A stretch of 64,000 nucleotides of DNA from Bacidia rubella (Eukaryota > Ascomycota > Lecanoromycetes > Lecanorales > Ramalinaceae): positions 1,922,001 through 1,986,000 of the forward strand of contig JAVTIF010000003.1 in NCBI GenBank assembly GCA_032158265.1, written 5' to 3'. A program made the translations under genes and the position numbers. This document shows positions 39,330 through 50,396 of this stretch, piece after piece. The notes under the pieces were generated by a model that saw only the letters and a program-made list of their open reading frames with translations, was not told where the DNA came from and did not search any database. Numbering within the stretch: the stretch's first letter is position 1; every line of letters starts with the position of its first letter.

Positions 39330-40768
39330 GCGTTTCTCATTAGATGATTGTTCATCTTGACGAGGTTTGAGGGATGTGCTACAGGGTCGTGTGTGGGGTG
39401 CAGTGGTGTAGCTCGTGATGGATTCACCTGACGCTTATCGAAAGTGTCCGGGTCGTTATCAAAAGGTGGCCTTATTTCTTTTGGCGAAATACTTTGACGT
39501 TCAGTAGGTATAGCGAAGTCGTACCGTCAATCTCTTTCTCTAATCTTCTATTCATTCAGCGAACGTGATGTTATACGCTTCTATCAAATCAATAACCTTA
39601 TGGGGCCTGGCGGGATTATAGCTTCATTGCCCAAGCAAGGGTTTCCTGGAAGTGACTTGGTTTGCCGCGACTTTCTTGTAATTGTAGTCAGCTTGGACGA
39701 CCAGTCCAGTTCAAACTGGATGCTACGACTCAATCGTCTTCCCTTTCCGGCAGACAATCCGTACGGCAAGAAACAGAAGTAGCATGAAGAGAGGGAAGGA
39801 TTAGAATCAATCAGGTAATACACATGTCTAACTATCACAATTCCAAAGTTCTGGCTTCTTGAAATCAATAGCGTTTTCCCCATGCGTTACTATTGCTGAT
39901 GAATTATCTACTAGGACCACCCGCTTCCACTCTCTTCTCTTGCGCGTGATGACAAAAAAGGCCGATCGATTCATCAAGATTCTGTTCACCGTATCGAGGA
40001 GCAACAGATATGGTGCAAAGGCCCCTTCGCTAATAGGTCATAGCTCTCAGCTTGCTTGAGCGCGCTCAGAACGATACAGGATGGACTAGGGGCGACGTAG
40101 GGAGTACGAGCGCAGGGGGCCAGGAGGGGAAGAAAGAGGTATTAAAGAGGGAATTGGGCAGGAAATTTGCTCATCACGGGGTTTCGGCTGCGGCCAACGT
40201 GGGTCAGACAGAGGGGGAGTATTTTCTGTGTTCTTGAAATTTCGTTCTAAGAAGATTTGGGTCGATAAGATTTTTGGGTCTGCTGACGATTGGGTGATTT
40301 GAGAAATGTTTCTGAGCACAGCCATTCATTGCTGTTTACTCGAGAACGGGTGAATTTTTGTATGTCAGCAGCCTAGAGGAACAATGCAGATCACTACAAC
40401 GATTGTTTTCCTTGGTGGATGATTGATTGCTTTCTTGACTGATTGACAGACAGACAGATTGATGTACGGTGGAAGGGGAGGGATTGTCTTTAAGGAGTTT
40501 GAGCATTTTTTAAAGGCTAATCATTGCATATTAACTGTCGCTTCGCTACAAAAACGGCTCATAAGAGCTTTTATGCTGGTATGGCTTCAAATTCTTCCTC
40601 AATATAGACATTCGTGACACAACCGCACCCTCCCTCGACTCCTTCACCGTATCCTCCCTGCTCTCCATGTACATCACCTCCGGCTCATCGCCGGAAAAGG
40701 CCCCGTATTGCCAAATTCCAGATTCTTCCTCACCTTCACATTAACCGGCCAACTCTCCGCACTCGGAC
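39330..40768. other. Long intergenic region, no gene seen
   Basis: About 1.4 kb. Frames up to 100 codons on both strands (39584-39883 minus, 39600-39782 plus, 40052-40325 both) show no domain. A CAGACAGACAG run lies near 40450. The right part is the 3' flank of the minus-strand F-box-like gene. Confidence 0.4.
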
Positions 40769-42190
40769 TCAACCCCACGCAGTCGGGATGGCGTTCCTCC
40801 CAGCAGAGCGTCTGGCAGGTGCATTGGCAAGCGGCAACGAAGGAATAATTACTGGGGCCGCACTCACACTTGCACTAGCTGTTGAGGAGGCGTCGCTGTT
40901 TTCCTCCCTCTCCTCCCCTCCCTCCCCAGTATTTGTCTTGTTGGCGTGTAGAGGAGGGTCGGGGTCTTCATCGGGTCTCTGGGCTCGAAAGGTCAGGATC
41001 ACGACGCTGTAATCTAGGGTCTCGTATTCGGGTTCGCTGGTGATTGGGATCCTGGTGATGGAATTTGTGCGGCTGGAGACCGAGACTGAGGAGCGGAGAC
41101 TGGCGAGTGTGCTTCTCCTGCCTCCGTTGAATTGCGCGTTGCCTTGCTGTTCGCTCTCGGTAACGATGGCTGTCTTCGGCAAGCCCTTGAAACACGCGCT
41201 GCCCTTCCATTCGAACCATTGCGTTTCTTCGGGTCGATACTGCAATATATTCCCATCACCGAGCTCGAATCCCCAGCTATATGCTTTTGACACGACTTCC
41301 TTTTCCAGCTCCTGCCTTTTCGACCTAAGTGTCTCAAGCTCGAGCTCCAATTTTCCCAACCCCTTAAGCAACCTGAATCTGCTCCCCCAACTCCCCTCCT
41401 GAAACACCTCAGGACACTTCAACGGGCCCGCCTCACCACCCGAATCTCGCCTTGCGCGTCCTGCTTTCTTCGGATCAAGCGCCAATGGGCTGCCAGCACC
41501 CAGAAGATAGTACCACCAATCTGTATGGCGGATCGTAATCCTGAGTACCCAGCCCCTCTTCGAACCTGCCCACACACTACGATCATACGCATCCATGGTG
41601 GTAAGTTTTGTTGAACCAGGCGACACCTGCCCCACAGCACAACAGAAATCCTTGAACCCGCCCTCCCGGTTATTAAAGTCTTCGAGCCAGTACTGCTGCG
41701 CGAAAATGTGGATCCTGCCGCAGGTCTTGACGGTCTCCCATTGTTCGCGGCGCAATTTGCATTTCGGGAATACGGCCCCCTTGAATGTGGGCGGGGCGTG
41801 CGAGGTCTCGCAGCCGTAAATTATGTGTTCGTTTAATTGCACTGGGAGAAGGTAGGTTTCGAGGTAGATGCGACGGCAGGAGAGGAGGAGGTTTGTGGCG
41901 ATGCGGCGAGCGTGCGTGAAGCTTGTGGTGTGTGCGGGGAAGGCGGGCCGGTAGTGGTATGTGTGTTTGCTTAATGGGTAGGATTGGTCGGAGTAGGCGA
42001 GAAGGGTGTAGGTGAAAATTTCGTGGCGGATTTCTGCTGGGAGGCAGAGAAGGGGCGATTCGTGTTGAGGGTTTATGGTTGTATGAGCGTGGGACGAGAT
42101 GAGAGGGTAGACGGTGGGCTTCAAGATGTGCTTGGACTTTTTGGCGGTGTGTTTGCGGATGTAATCGCGGGGCGAGGTTAGGGCGGGCAT
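40769..42190 (-). CDS. F-box-like / DUF7730-type protein 4
   Basis: 473 aa, single exon, ATG at 42188-42190. The F-box-like start is at about 45-65 (LLCLPAEIRHEIFTYTLLAY), then ARRIATNLLLSCRRIYLETY, the second family motif, and HIIYG. The middle carries FAQQYWLEDFNN, VLRITIRHTDWWYYLLG and a charged helix (KLELELETLRSKRQELEKEV) that may form a coiled coil. The C-terminus is Ser-rich and Asp/Glu-rich and looks disordered. Longer than the other three and with a different domain tail, so it is a separate subfamily. Function unknown. Confidence 0.75.
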   Translation of the reverse strand: MPALTSPRDYIRKHTAKKSKHILKPTVYPLISSHAHTTINPQHESPLLCLPAEIRHEIFTYTLLAYSDQSYPLSKHTYHYRPAFPAHTTSFTHARRIATNLLLSCRRIYLETYLLPVQLNEHIIYGCETSHAPPTFKGAVFPKCKLRREQWETVKTCGRIHIFAQQYWLEDFNNREGGFKDFCCAVGQVSPGSTKLTTMDAYDRSVWAGSKRGWVLRITIRHTDWWYYLLGAGSPLALDPKKAGRARRDSGGEAGPLKCPEVFQEGSWGSRFRLLKGLGKLELELETLRSKRQELEKEVVSKAYSWGFELGDGNILQYRPEETQWFEWKGSACFKGLPKTAIVTESEQQGNAQFNGGRRSTLASLRSSVSVSSRTNSITRIPITSEPEYETLDYSVVILTFRAQRPDEDPDPPLHANKTNTGEGGEEREENSDASSTASASVSAAPVIIPSLPLANAPARRSAGRNAIPTAWG

Positions 42191-42645
42191 GGTGAGCGGG
42201 GTGTTTGTCGCGATGTGGTGGATGTCAGTATCAATGACGCTATGCGACGAGCATGGGTAGATGCTTTGAATGCAAAGACGTTCTTTCAGTGAAGGGCCAC
42301 ATGATTAAGGGAAATTGGAAGAGGATGGGAAGAATTGGTTCCAGATATGATTCAATATTTATAGTTTTCATGCAGATCTGGAGATCTTGAACTTTATGCG
42401 GGGCAGCCCTACCAAGTGCATAAATTATGCATACGGAGTAATCTATACACTATCACATTAGCCTTAAGAACTTAAGCATATTTCACTGAGAGCCTTTTCA
42501 GGTATTAGAAAGGTCTGAACCATCACATTGATATATCATAAACATAATTACAACCCAAAACCATATGATATCCCATTTACGTATAAACGCCATGCTGCTA
42601 AAGGATCAACCAAATATGAAAATTAACCTCTTACAATTCGTCTCC
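42191..42645. other. Intergenic between two minus-strand genes
   Basis: Promoter of the F-box-like gene and 3' flank of the DUF7053 gene. No gene recognised. Confidence 0.4.
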
Positions 42646-43620
42646 CTATCGATGGCTCTGTGCAGCACGTGCATTGTCAATCTCAATTGGTGTCCTTGCC
42701 TCTGGCCCGGGTAGTTCAACAGTCATACTCGTATGAAGTTGATTAGTATAGGGTTGATGTACGGGAAGCTCTTGCGATGGGGTAGACCTACCCGCCACGT
42801 TTAGCGGCGGCGGGTACATCTGGTATTGCTGAGGCGGTGGAGATTGCTTCGTCTGATAGTATGGATGTATTGAATCCTCCAAGCTCGAGGCACCACTGAC
42901 TACGCTGGCGCGATTGACAGGACCACCACTTGAGAATGAAGGATGCTGGTGCAGCGGAGGTTTTTGATCATAGCCACCATGGAGGGACGGACTGGCCAAT
43001 GGGCTTGGGCTTACCATACTGCTGGTGCTCGAGTGATAATCTGGTGGGTACGAGTTGCGCAGTTCCACCTGCTCGGCTAATGCATTGTTGTACGCTTCAT
43101 TGTCCTTGAGATGGGACTTCTCAATCAGTCGCGCGACGAGCGTGCCGTGTGCCTTTTTCGTGCTCTTCTTGACGAAGCCCGTCGCCATTATGTTGCACTT
43201 CATGTCCACGTCTTCTCTTAGCCAAAGCCCAACTTTGGGCATACCGAGTCCGAGCTCAACAGGCTGTCGTGGCTCGCCTGGAAGGGAACCACCGAGACTC
43301 CAGCGGCCCTTGATATCCAACCCAGTGGGCGCCAAAATGTGCGTTTGTAAGCCATCGGGTAGGTCATGAAAGGCGGCGTTGAAGGTCAGCTTGCCGGTGT
43401 ACATGCCAGGTATGTAGGTTATCTTGTCTGTAATGGAGTACCACTGGCAATTGAATTCCTCTGGGCTCGCTTCACGCGGTGGCTTCATTGGGTGCCGCTC
43501 AATGACTAGAGGATTGAGGTCGATCATCTCGGTATGATTATGAAGGGTACTGAGGACTGTTTCGCGAGTGATACCCGCAGGGAGCGGGGTAACTGTGGTC
43601 ATATGCGATTTCTTCGACAT
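42646..43620 (-). CDS. DUF7053 (START/SRPBCC-like) fungal protein
   Basis: 324 aa, single exon, start MSKKSHMTTVTPLPAGIT. The first about 175 residues are the conserved domain: TVLSTLHNHTEMIDLNPLVI, CQWYSITDKITYIPG, FHDLPDGLQTHILAPTGLDI, WSLGG, LREDVDMKCN and MATGFVKKSTKKAHGTLV. This is the pattern of the fungal DUF7053 family, which resembles lipid-binding SRPBCC folds. The role is not established. The remaining 150 residues are Ser/Pro/Gln-rich and disordered. Divergent from VPS39, with 464 bp between start codons. Confidence 0.8.
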   Translation of the reverse strand: MSKKSHMTTVTPLPAGITRETVLSTLHNHTEMIDLNPLVIERHPMKPPREASPEEFNCQWYSITDKITYIPGMYTGKLTFNAAFHDLPDGLQTHILAPTGLDIKGRWSLGGSLPGEPRQPVELGLGMPKVGLWLREDVDMKCNIMATGFVKKSTKKAHGTLVARLIEKSHLKDNEAYNNALAEQVELRNSYPPDYHSSTSSMVSPSPLASPSLHGGYDQKPPLHQHPSFSSGGPVNRASVVSGASSLEDSIHPYYQTKQSPPPQQYQMYPPPLNVAGRSTPSQELPVHQPYTNQLHTSMTVELPGPEARTPIEIDNARAAQSHR

Positions 43621-44084
43621 CGTTGCGGTGTTGGGGAAGTTGAGAAGTTGAGGGAGCGAAAGACGAGAACGCGACTAAAGAGGACGAAAACGAAGTCGCA
43701 TATGGGAGATTAGACCGGTCATCTTATTCTTATATCAAGGCCGACTCTCAGTCAGCATGATGAGACGAAGCGAATGGTTAGCGAACGTTAAATTAGAGAT
43801 CTAGTGCATCATCCAACGCCCCAACCTTCCTACATTCAGCCACATATCGTTATTTTTAGCAGTTTTAGGCCCCTAATAGTTAGAGTCCAGCGGGTATACT
43901 ATCGGGGCGTAGCAGAAGCCAAATTTACCCCACTGCAGCTCCTGCAAATTATTCCAGGTCTAATTTCAGGCCAATGACGCCGACTTCGTGAAACATAATC
44001 AGCATTGTCGCAAGCTGATGTTGTACGACCGAGTAGCTTTTGCATTGCTTGCTGCTTGAGCAAGCATGACGCTGTCGCATCCTG
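43621..44084. promoter_or_regulatory. Divergent promoter region of DUF7053 gene and VPS39
   Basis: 464 bp between two outward-facing start codons. No named motif recognised with confidence. Confidence 0.4.
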
Positions 44085-47000
44085 ATGTTGTCCGCCTTCA
44101 AAGCTCGGCCACTGCTCGAGTTGAAGCAGCGAGACAAATCCAAGATCGAGTCGATTCTTGCGTACGGTACGCGAGAATCACATAGTGTCCAGAGAGTTTG
44201 CTGAATCCATCTGCAGGTGATCGTTTGCTTGTCGGTCTCAGCACTGGAAGCCTCCGTATCTACAGGATCAATGAAGCCATCGGACAAGACGAGAACAAGC
44301 ATGATCAGTCATCGACCGAGCAGCGGCCTACCTCTCAGTCTAGTGAGAAGCCAATTGACCTACTGCGGGAACAAGAGAAGTTCTCCAGATACAAGATCGA
44401 GCAACTCGCTTTAGTCAAAGAAGCGAATACCCTGCTCTCACTGTCCAACAGCCACGTCCATCTCCACGACCTTCAGAGCTACGGGCTTCAGGAAACGCTG
44501 TCAAAATCAAAGGGCGCTATTACTTTCACTGTTACATCCAATGTAGTCAAGGACGACTCGACAGCGGTCAACTCCATCATCACACGCTTGGCTGCCGCAG
44601 TAAAGAGAAAGCTTTTGGTCTGGACTTGGCACGATGGTGAATTGGAGGCAAACAACCTGGAGCATACTTTTGCCGTCGCCGTCAAAACTGTCACATGGGC
44701 ATCTGCAACGCGTCTAGTCGTTGGGTTGAACAGCAATTACATCCTCTTCGACATCGAGTCCTCCGCAGTCACGGATGTCGTTGGCCCTGGAAGCATTGGA
44801 GGAGCACCAGGACAAGATGGCGGCCGATTGGGAGCTACAGGAGTTGCAAGCATGGGCTACCTAGGTATGAGTGCACCCAAGCCGCTTGCTACCAAGTTAG
44901 GCGAGGGAGAAGTCATGCTTGCACGAGACATCAACACGCACTTTATTGATCTGCAGGGAAACTCTTTGGGGAGACGACAGGTTCCTTGGCCCCAAGCGCC
45001 AGACTCTATTGGGTACTCCTATCCATACCTTCTTGCATTACAAACCGTTAGAGGCTCGCTAGAGCTGCGGAATCCAGAGACTTTGACTATGCTTCAAAGC
45101 ATCTCACTGCCCTCGGCGAGCCAGCTTCATATTCCGCAGCCCAACATTAGCCTTGCACATGCCGGCAAAGGATTCCTTGTGTTTAGCGACCGTGCCATCT
45201 GGCGTATGCAAGCTCAAGGCTATGAGTCTCAGATCGATCAGCTTGTGGGTCGAGGAGCGTTGGACGAAGCTATCAGCCTAGTCGGCATGCTAGAAGATGC
45301 ACTGCTCAAGGACAAAGCTGCTCGCATGCGTGATATCAAGATGCAGAAAGCGCAACTGCTTTTTGATGATAGGAAGTATCGAGATTCTATTGATCTGTTC
45401 ATAGAAGTCAATGCACCGCCCCAGACAGTCATCAGCATATATCCACCATCTATTGCCGGGGCCGCTTCATCTAGTTACGAAGACCCGTCGGATCCACCTG
45501 GATCACCAGCCTCAAAAGCTTCCAAGTCATCAACTCATAAGAGAGACAACTCTCAACAAATTACTTCAGACGAAGCTGGGAAGCATCCTCAGAAGTCATC
45601 AAAGCTCAGTAGCGGTGGAGACAGCCAAGGGACGCAAAGCGCGCCGAGAGAACCGCTTGGTAAGTTTCTCACTCTCAATGCCAATCATAACCATTGACCT
45701 CGACATACAGAGGAAAAAGAGTTGAAGCTTGCTACTGAGGAGCTTCGTGGCTTTCTGGTTTCAGTCAGAACAAGGATGAAGAAGGTGCTCAATTCGGACG
45801 GCACAATCACGTCAGATGCTCTTATGGAACCGGCCGACGCAGGTCCAGGGTCATTACTTGTCAAGATGTCCTCCAACGAAATCGAGGACCAGAAACGGCT
45901 CTTAGAGACTGCCAAACTTGTCGATACTACCTTGTTCCGTGCCTACATGGCCGTCAGCCCATCCTTCGCTGGACCATTGTTTCGCATCGACAATTTCTGC
46001 GACCCGGATGTTGTCAAGGAAAAGCTGATCGAGGCTGGTCGGTACAACGACCTTGTGGATTTCTTCTACGGCAAAAAGCTGCATCGAGAAGCGCTCGAAC
46101 TGCTCGAGCGCTTTGGGAACAAAGAGCCCAGTAGCGCTGCTCCGCAACTTGCTGGTCCTCAGCGGACAGTCTCTTATCTACAGAACCTACCTTCAGAGTT
46201 GGTCGACCTCATCCTCGAATTTGCAAGATGGCCTCTGAAGAAGGACCACGATCTCGGCATGGAGGTCTTCCTCGCAGACACCGAGAACGCTGAATCGCTC
46301 CCTCGAGATAGCGTCCTCGACTACCTTCAAAGCATTGACGAGAACCTCGCCTTGAAATACCTCGAACATATCGTCAATGAGCTCAACGACACTACGCCCT
46401 CCTTTCACCAGCGACTCGTCGACCTCTACATCGCCGGCATCAAGCGCAAGGACTTCCCTGATCACGAAGCCCAAGACGCCTGGAAAGCTAAAACCCTCAC
46501 GTTCCTGCGAACCTCCAAATCATACCAAGCTTACAAAGCTCTCGCAAAACTCACACCTGATGATTCCAACCTCTACGAAGCCCGCGCCATCGTCCTCAGC
46601 AACATGGGCCAGCATAAACAAGCCCTCGACATCTATGTCTTCAAGCTCCAAGATCCGGAGAAGGCGGAGGAGTACTGTAATCAAATCTACCTCTCCTCCA
46701 CTCCACCAAACTCAGCCTCGCCTCGTCAGCCGCAGGGCGCCCGCCGTGTTTCCCAATCTACTGACCCAGAGGACGTTCAACCCTCGATATACCAGAATCT
46801 CCTGTCCCTCTACCTCTCCCCTCCGCCCGCGCATAAACCGCAATGGGGCCCTGCACTCGCGCTGCTAGCGAAACATGGGGCCCGCATGCCTGCATCGTCG
46901 ACGCTCGATTCCATACCCGAAGTCTTGCCTGTGAAGGATTTGGAGAGCTATTTCCGCGGCCAGATTAGGAGCTCTAAGAGTGTGTGTAATGAGGGCAGAG

Positions 47001-47279
47001 TTGTTGCGGGCTTGAGAGGCGCGCTAGCGTTCCAAGGAGAGATGAAGCTCAGGCTTGGTGACGAATCGGGTATGGGTGGTAAGGCTGGCAATAAGGGCAG
47101 GAATCGACGCGTTGTTATTGGCGAAGAGCGAGTCTGTGGGGTCTGTTATAAGCGGTTTGGCGGGAGCGCTGTTAAGGTCATGCCGGAGTGAGTCGTCCCC
47201 TCTACGTGTTTACGAAGAGTCGACGCTAACCAAGTCGTGTAGTAATACCGTCGTCCACTACGGTTGCTCGGCAAGATAA
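44085..47279 (+). CDS. vps39: VPS39/VAM6, HOPS tethering complex subunit
   Basis: Four exons: 44085-44166, 44217-45659, 45711-47187, 47243-47279; introns of 50, 51 and 55 nt with GT..AG ends. 1012 aa. Exon 1 supplies the family start MLSAFKARPLLELKQRDKSK, which the longer frame from 44198 lacks, and exon 4 supplies the end NTVVHYGC. Domains: citron-homology (CNH) beta-propeller in the first about 280 residues (DRLLVGLSTGSLRIYR), a low-complexity insert (about 470-540), clathrin-type helical repeats (Vps39_1, KLVDTTLFRAYMAVSP, ALELLERFG), and the C-terminal Vps39_2 region with a zinc-binding CGVCYKRFGGSAV. Known role: links Rab7/Ypt7 to SNAREs for vacuole fusion. The CTAAC branch site of the last intron is at 47225-47230. 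Confidence 0.92.
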
Positions 47280-47421
47280 TGTGGTGTCCGTTATCCTCCG
47301 TGGTGGCGGATTAATTGCATCTTGTGCATTTTCGTTTCGTTAAGCCGTAGATACCCAAATCATTCCTGACTTCCCACCCTCATGCCACGTAACAGCGTCC
47401 ACTAGAACCGTGACTCTTGCT

Positions 47422-47745
47422 TCATCCCTCACCCATATTCTCCTCCCCATAATTCTCCTCCAGCTCCTCCGCTTTCTTCTCATCAACTACATCATCCTTC
47501 CCAGCCCCAACACCGCCTACAGTAGATTTATCCTCTTCCATCTTCTGCGTCAAAAATGCGTTGACTTCATCTTGTAGCTGGACCACAGATTTCCTGAGCT
47601 CGGATAAGTAGGCGGTTTTCTCTTCTGTGGAGCGGGCGGATGCGGTAGCGTTGGGGAGGTTCAGGGTGAAGTCTTTCGACTCAGATGGGGATATGTAGTG
47701 CGCCGAGAGCTTTGAGCCGTCTTGCGAGGCTGGTGGAGGGGCCAT
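47422..47745 (-). CDS. gon7: GON7-like subunit of the EKC/KEOPS complex
   Basis: 107 aa from ATG 47745 (CCCAATGGC). The frame opens 36 codons earlier at 47853, but that part is Pro/Ser-rich and overlaps the shared promoter. The core SAHYISPSESKDFTL then TEEKTAYLSELRKSVVQLQ and NAFLTQKMEEDK matches the small ascomycete Gon7 family, which caps Pcc1 in the KEOPS complex that makes the t6A modification of tRNA. The C-terminus is acidic (DEKKAEELEENYGEE). Converges with VPS39 (142 bp apart) and diverges from the HbrB gene. Confidence 0.68.
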   Translation of the reverse strand: MAPPPASQDGSKLSAHYISPSESKDFTLNLPNATASARSTEEKTAYLSELRKSVVQLQDEVNAFLTQKMEEDKSTVGGVGAGKDDVVDEKKAEELEENYGEENMGEG

Positions 47746-47939
47746 TGGGGGATTAGAGCGTGGGTTGTGGTGGGAGAGGGAGGGCGGGGTTCTGAGACTT
47801 TTCTGAGGCGGCGGACTTCGTGTCGGCTCCGCATCATCATAGATTGCAGGCAAGAGGAGGAAACAAGGCAGATCGTAGCCAAAATGGAGCTAATGATACG
47901 TGCAGCAGCTTTGTGAAGGTCACACACATTCCTTGAGCC
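47746..47939. promoter_or_regulatory. Compact divergent promoter of GON7 and HbrB genes
   Basis: At most 194 bp separate the two starts (86 bp if GON7 starts at 47853), so regulatory sites must be shared. No motif named. Confidence 0.45.
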
Positions 47940-50396
47940 ATGAATACCGGCGTGACAGGCCACCGACGCCCTGGCGCATTCTCTGCTCGCCCTGGGTCCT
48001 CCCCTAGCATTGACAGCGATGACTCTCCTTCCTCGCCTCCTGCTGCGCGTCCCCGATCGCGTGAAATAAGCTCTCAACGACACCCACAGCACATTCGAAA
48101 TGTCATACAACCCAACTCGACCGCTGCCAGCAGTACGACCTCGTTCAGCAACTTTTCGAGGCCTGGTTTTGCAAGGCAGACCTCCAACGAACCACCATCA
48201 CGCAACTCTGGTGGTGAAGTGAAGGGGCATAAACGACAGCACTCACAAGGCTTCTTCGAGCCTTCTCTTCCATCTGCCTCTACAAATTTATCAGACCAGA
48301 ACGCCATGTCCAATCTCACCGCCTCTCAAATCGCGGCTCAAGCAGCGATGCAACACACGTCACACAGCAGACAGCGCTCCCAGACTATACCTTCTCCTCA
48401 CAGCAGTCCGCCAAGCCACTCTGGTACGATTACAGGGAGGAGGAAGCCTCCACCAATACAGACTGGGCACGAGGGTAGAGAAAGATCGACAGGGACCCCA
48501 ACAGGTTCAAGACCCTACAACGGCAGTCTAGGTTCCAACGCAGCAGCTGCTGCTACAGCTGCCAATGCTGTGTATCCTAGACAGCTGTCACCGAGTATTA
48601 CTGGCTATGAGCCTCCGCCTCCAGAGAGGGAGCCGAAGCTCAAGGAGCAAAAATCGAAGATGAAGCTGTTCTCGAAGCCAAAGGACAAATCGAATAAGGA
48701 GACCAACTTCGACAAGCCATTGCCTTCGCCAAACAAATTCCCTACTTCAGGAGCTAGTGCTTTGTCGAAGCTGGTCAATCCTTCTACAACGAGTCTAGCA
48801 GATTCATTGAACTCGGGAGCATCTTCACTCTACTCTGTGCAAACAGGGAATGCGTCCACTTCTACCCTCGTCCCATCAGACCGGCAGAGAGGCGAAGAGA
48901 AGGAGAAGCATAAGCACCACTTCCTTTCTCGGCAAAAGAATAAGCTCAGAGACCGCATCGCTGATGATCACACCCTCCAACTCTCCTCCGCCTCAAGCAA
49001 CTCCAGGCCTCTGGATCCATTAGCACCAAATACGCTTTACTCCTTCGCCCCCGCTCCAGCAAGTCCAGCGACTACGTCCTTCACAGGCCTTGATCTTCGC
49101 CATGCAGGAAAGGCGGTTCGTGACCGGAAGAGGGAGGAGAAGTCTCTGCCCTTCGCGCCCAAAATTAGCGACATTGACAAAATCGACTTCGCTGGCGGAC
49201 CTGGCCGTACCACTCCTGGCCCCTCGCTTTTCGGGCCTGCAACCACTACCACCGCCGATCTTGGTAGCGCAGGCGGCGGTGTTGGAGCCATTCTGCAAAA
49301 CATCCGCCCAGAGGACGCATGGGACTACCTGAAAGCCAAACTACTCGCCATCTTCGAAGGTGAAGAAATCCGCATCCCAGTCGAAGACTTAAACATGGTC
49401 CTAATTAAGCACATTCAACGCCGCATCCGCACCAACAACCCCACTGGACTGATCGAAGACCTCCGCGACTTCCTATCTGTGGGTTTTCTCTCCCTTGACT
49501 ACACGTTGCGCCCCGTGCCAGAAACCCGCCTAGTCCCAGCACTGGTGGACACCTGGCTCTTCATCTTCGGCCGCGTGCTACCCTACATCCAAGCCGTCTT
49601 CCTCCCCCTTGATCTCGAATTCAAAGGCCACGGCACCTTCCTCTCCGCCCGCGAAAGTGCCGACTTCTGGGGCGCCGACCCCTCCTCCAACGACTCAGAA
49701 GCCTTCGGCAACGCCTTCGACGTCCGCCGTATCGTCCTTCTCGCCTACCGCGATGCTATCATCCTGCCCCGGTACGAGAAGCTGAAAAGCACATTCTCGC
49801 GCCTCAGTCTTGAGAGTATCAATCCAGCCGCCTCGCCATCTCCTTTAGTCGACTCCTTCGATACTCTGACTTCCTCCTCCTCCACTGCTCCACGCCCAGG
49901 CACAGCGGGCTCAGGACACGTGGGCGGATTAAGCGAGAGCTACAATTCCCAATCGTCAACGCTCTACGACCCCAGCGACTCCTCGCGCTCCCGCGGCAAC
50001 TCCAACTTATCCGCGCCTGAACTGCCCTCTTTCGCCCCCGCATCTACTTCTCAACCCTCTTCTTCGTTCCAGAGGAACAAAGCGAACTCGAATCCTCGGC
50101 TCCCCGTTGCAGTGCCAGATAGTTCCCTGGTCACGGAGACGGTGGGCCGGATGCTGCAGTGTGTGAGTGTTCTGGCGAGCACGCAGTCTAACGATGAGGC
50201 GCAGCGCAAGATGGAGGATTTGGCGCGTGCTTTGAAGTTGAATTGGTTGGGCAGGGGACGGACGGGGAGGAATAGGCGGGGGATTGTTGGCGGGAAGGGA
50301 GGTGGGTTTGGGGGTGGACTTCTTGCTCCTGCTGCACCAGTGACGGGATCAGCGGCGTCGGGGAGGGTGAGGATACCTGTCGGTGCGATGGGGTAG
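47940..50396 (+). CDS. hbrB: HbrB-domain protein, TORC2 subunit (Bit61/PRR5 family)
   Basis: 818 aa, single exon. The first 440 residues are Ser/Pro-rich and disordered. The conserved HbrB domain spans about 450-625: AWDYLKAKLLAIFEGEEIRI, PVEDLNMVLIKHIQRRI, LIEDLRDFLSVGFLSLDYTL, LVPALVDTWLFIFGRVLPYI, then FDVRRIVLLAYRDAIILPRY. The family includes yeast Bit61, human PRR5/Protor and Aspergillus HbrB, and is part of TOR complex 2, acting in polarised growth and actin control. A late conserved piece (ETVGRMLQCVSVLASTQSND) sits near 740, and the end is Gly-rich. No defects seen. The coding strand turns from C-rich to G-rich after about 50150. Confidence 0.88.
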   Translation: MNTGVTGHRRPGAFSARPGSSPSIDSDDSPSSPPAARPRSREISSQRHPQHIRNVIQPNSTAASSTTSFSNFSRPGFARQTSNEPPSRNSGGEVKGHKRQHSQGFFEPSLPSASTNLSDQNAMSNLTASQIAAQAAMQHTSHSRQRSQTIPSPHSSPPSHSGTITGRRKPPPIQTGHEGRERSTGTPTGSRPYNGSLGSNAAAAATAANAVYPRQLSPSITGYEPPPPEREPKLKEQKSKMKLFSKPKDKSNKETNFDKPLPSPNKFPTSGASALSKLVNPSTTSLADSLNSGASSLYSVQTGNASTSTLVPSDRQRGEEKEKHKHHFLSRQKNKLRDRIADDHTLQLSSASSNSRPLDPLAPNTLYSFAPAPASPATTSFTGLDLRHAGKAVRDRKREEKSLPFAPKISDIDKIDFAGGPGRTTPGPSLFGPATTTTADLGSAGGGVGAILQNIRPEDAWDYLKAKLLAIFEGEEIRIPVEDLNMVLIKHIQRRIRTNNPTGLIEDLRDFLSVGFLSLDYTLRPVPETRLVPALVDTWLFIFGRVLPYIQAVFLPLDLEFKGHGTFLSARESADFWGADPSSNDSEAFGNAFDVRRIVLLAYRDAIILPRYEKLKSTFSRLSLESINPAASPSPLVDSFDTLTSSSSTAPRPGTAGSGHVGGLSESYNSQSSTLYDPSDSSRSRGNSNLSAPELPSFAPASTSQPSSSFQRNKANSNPRLPVAVPDSSLVTETVGRMLQCVSVLASTQSNDEAQRKMEDLARALKLNWLGRGRTGRNRRGIVGGKGGGFGGGLLAPAAPVTGSAASGRVRIPVGAMG

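Noticed and set aside
39584..40325. Frames of 60-99 codons on both strands in the long spacer
   Set aside because: No motif, no splice structure linking them, ordinary length for chance frames.
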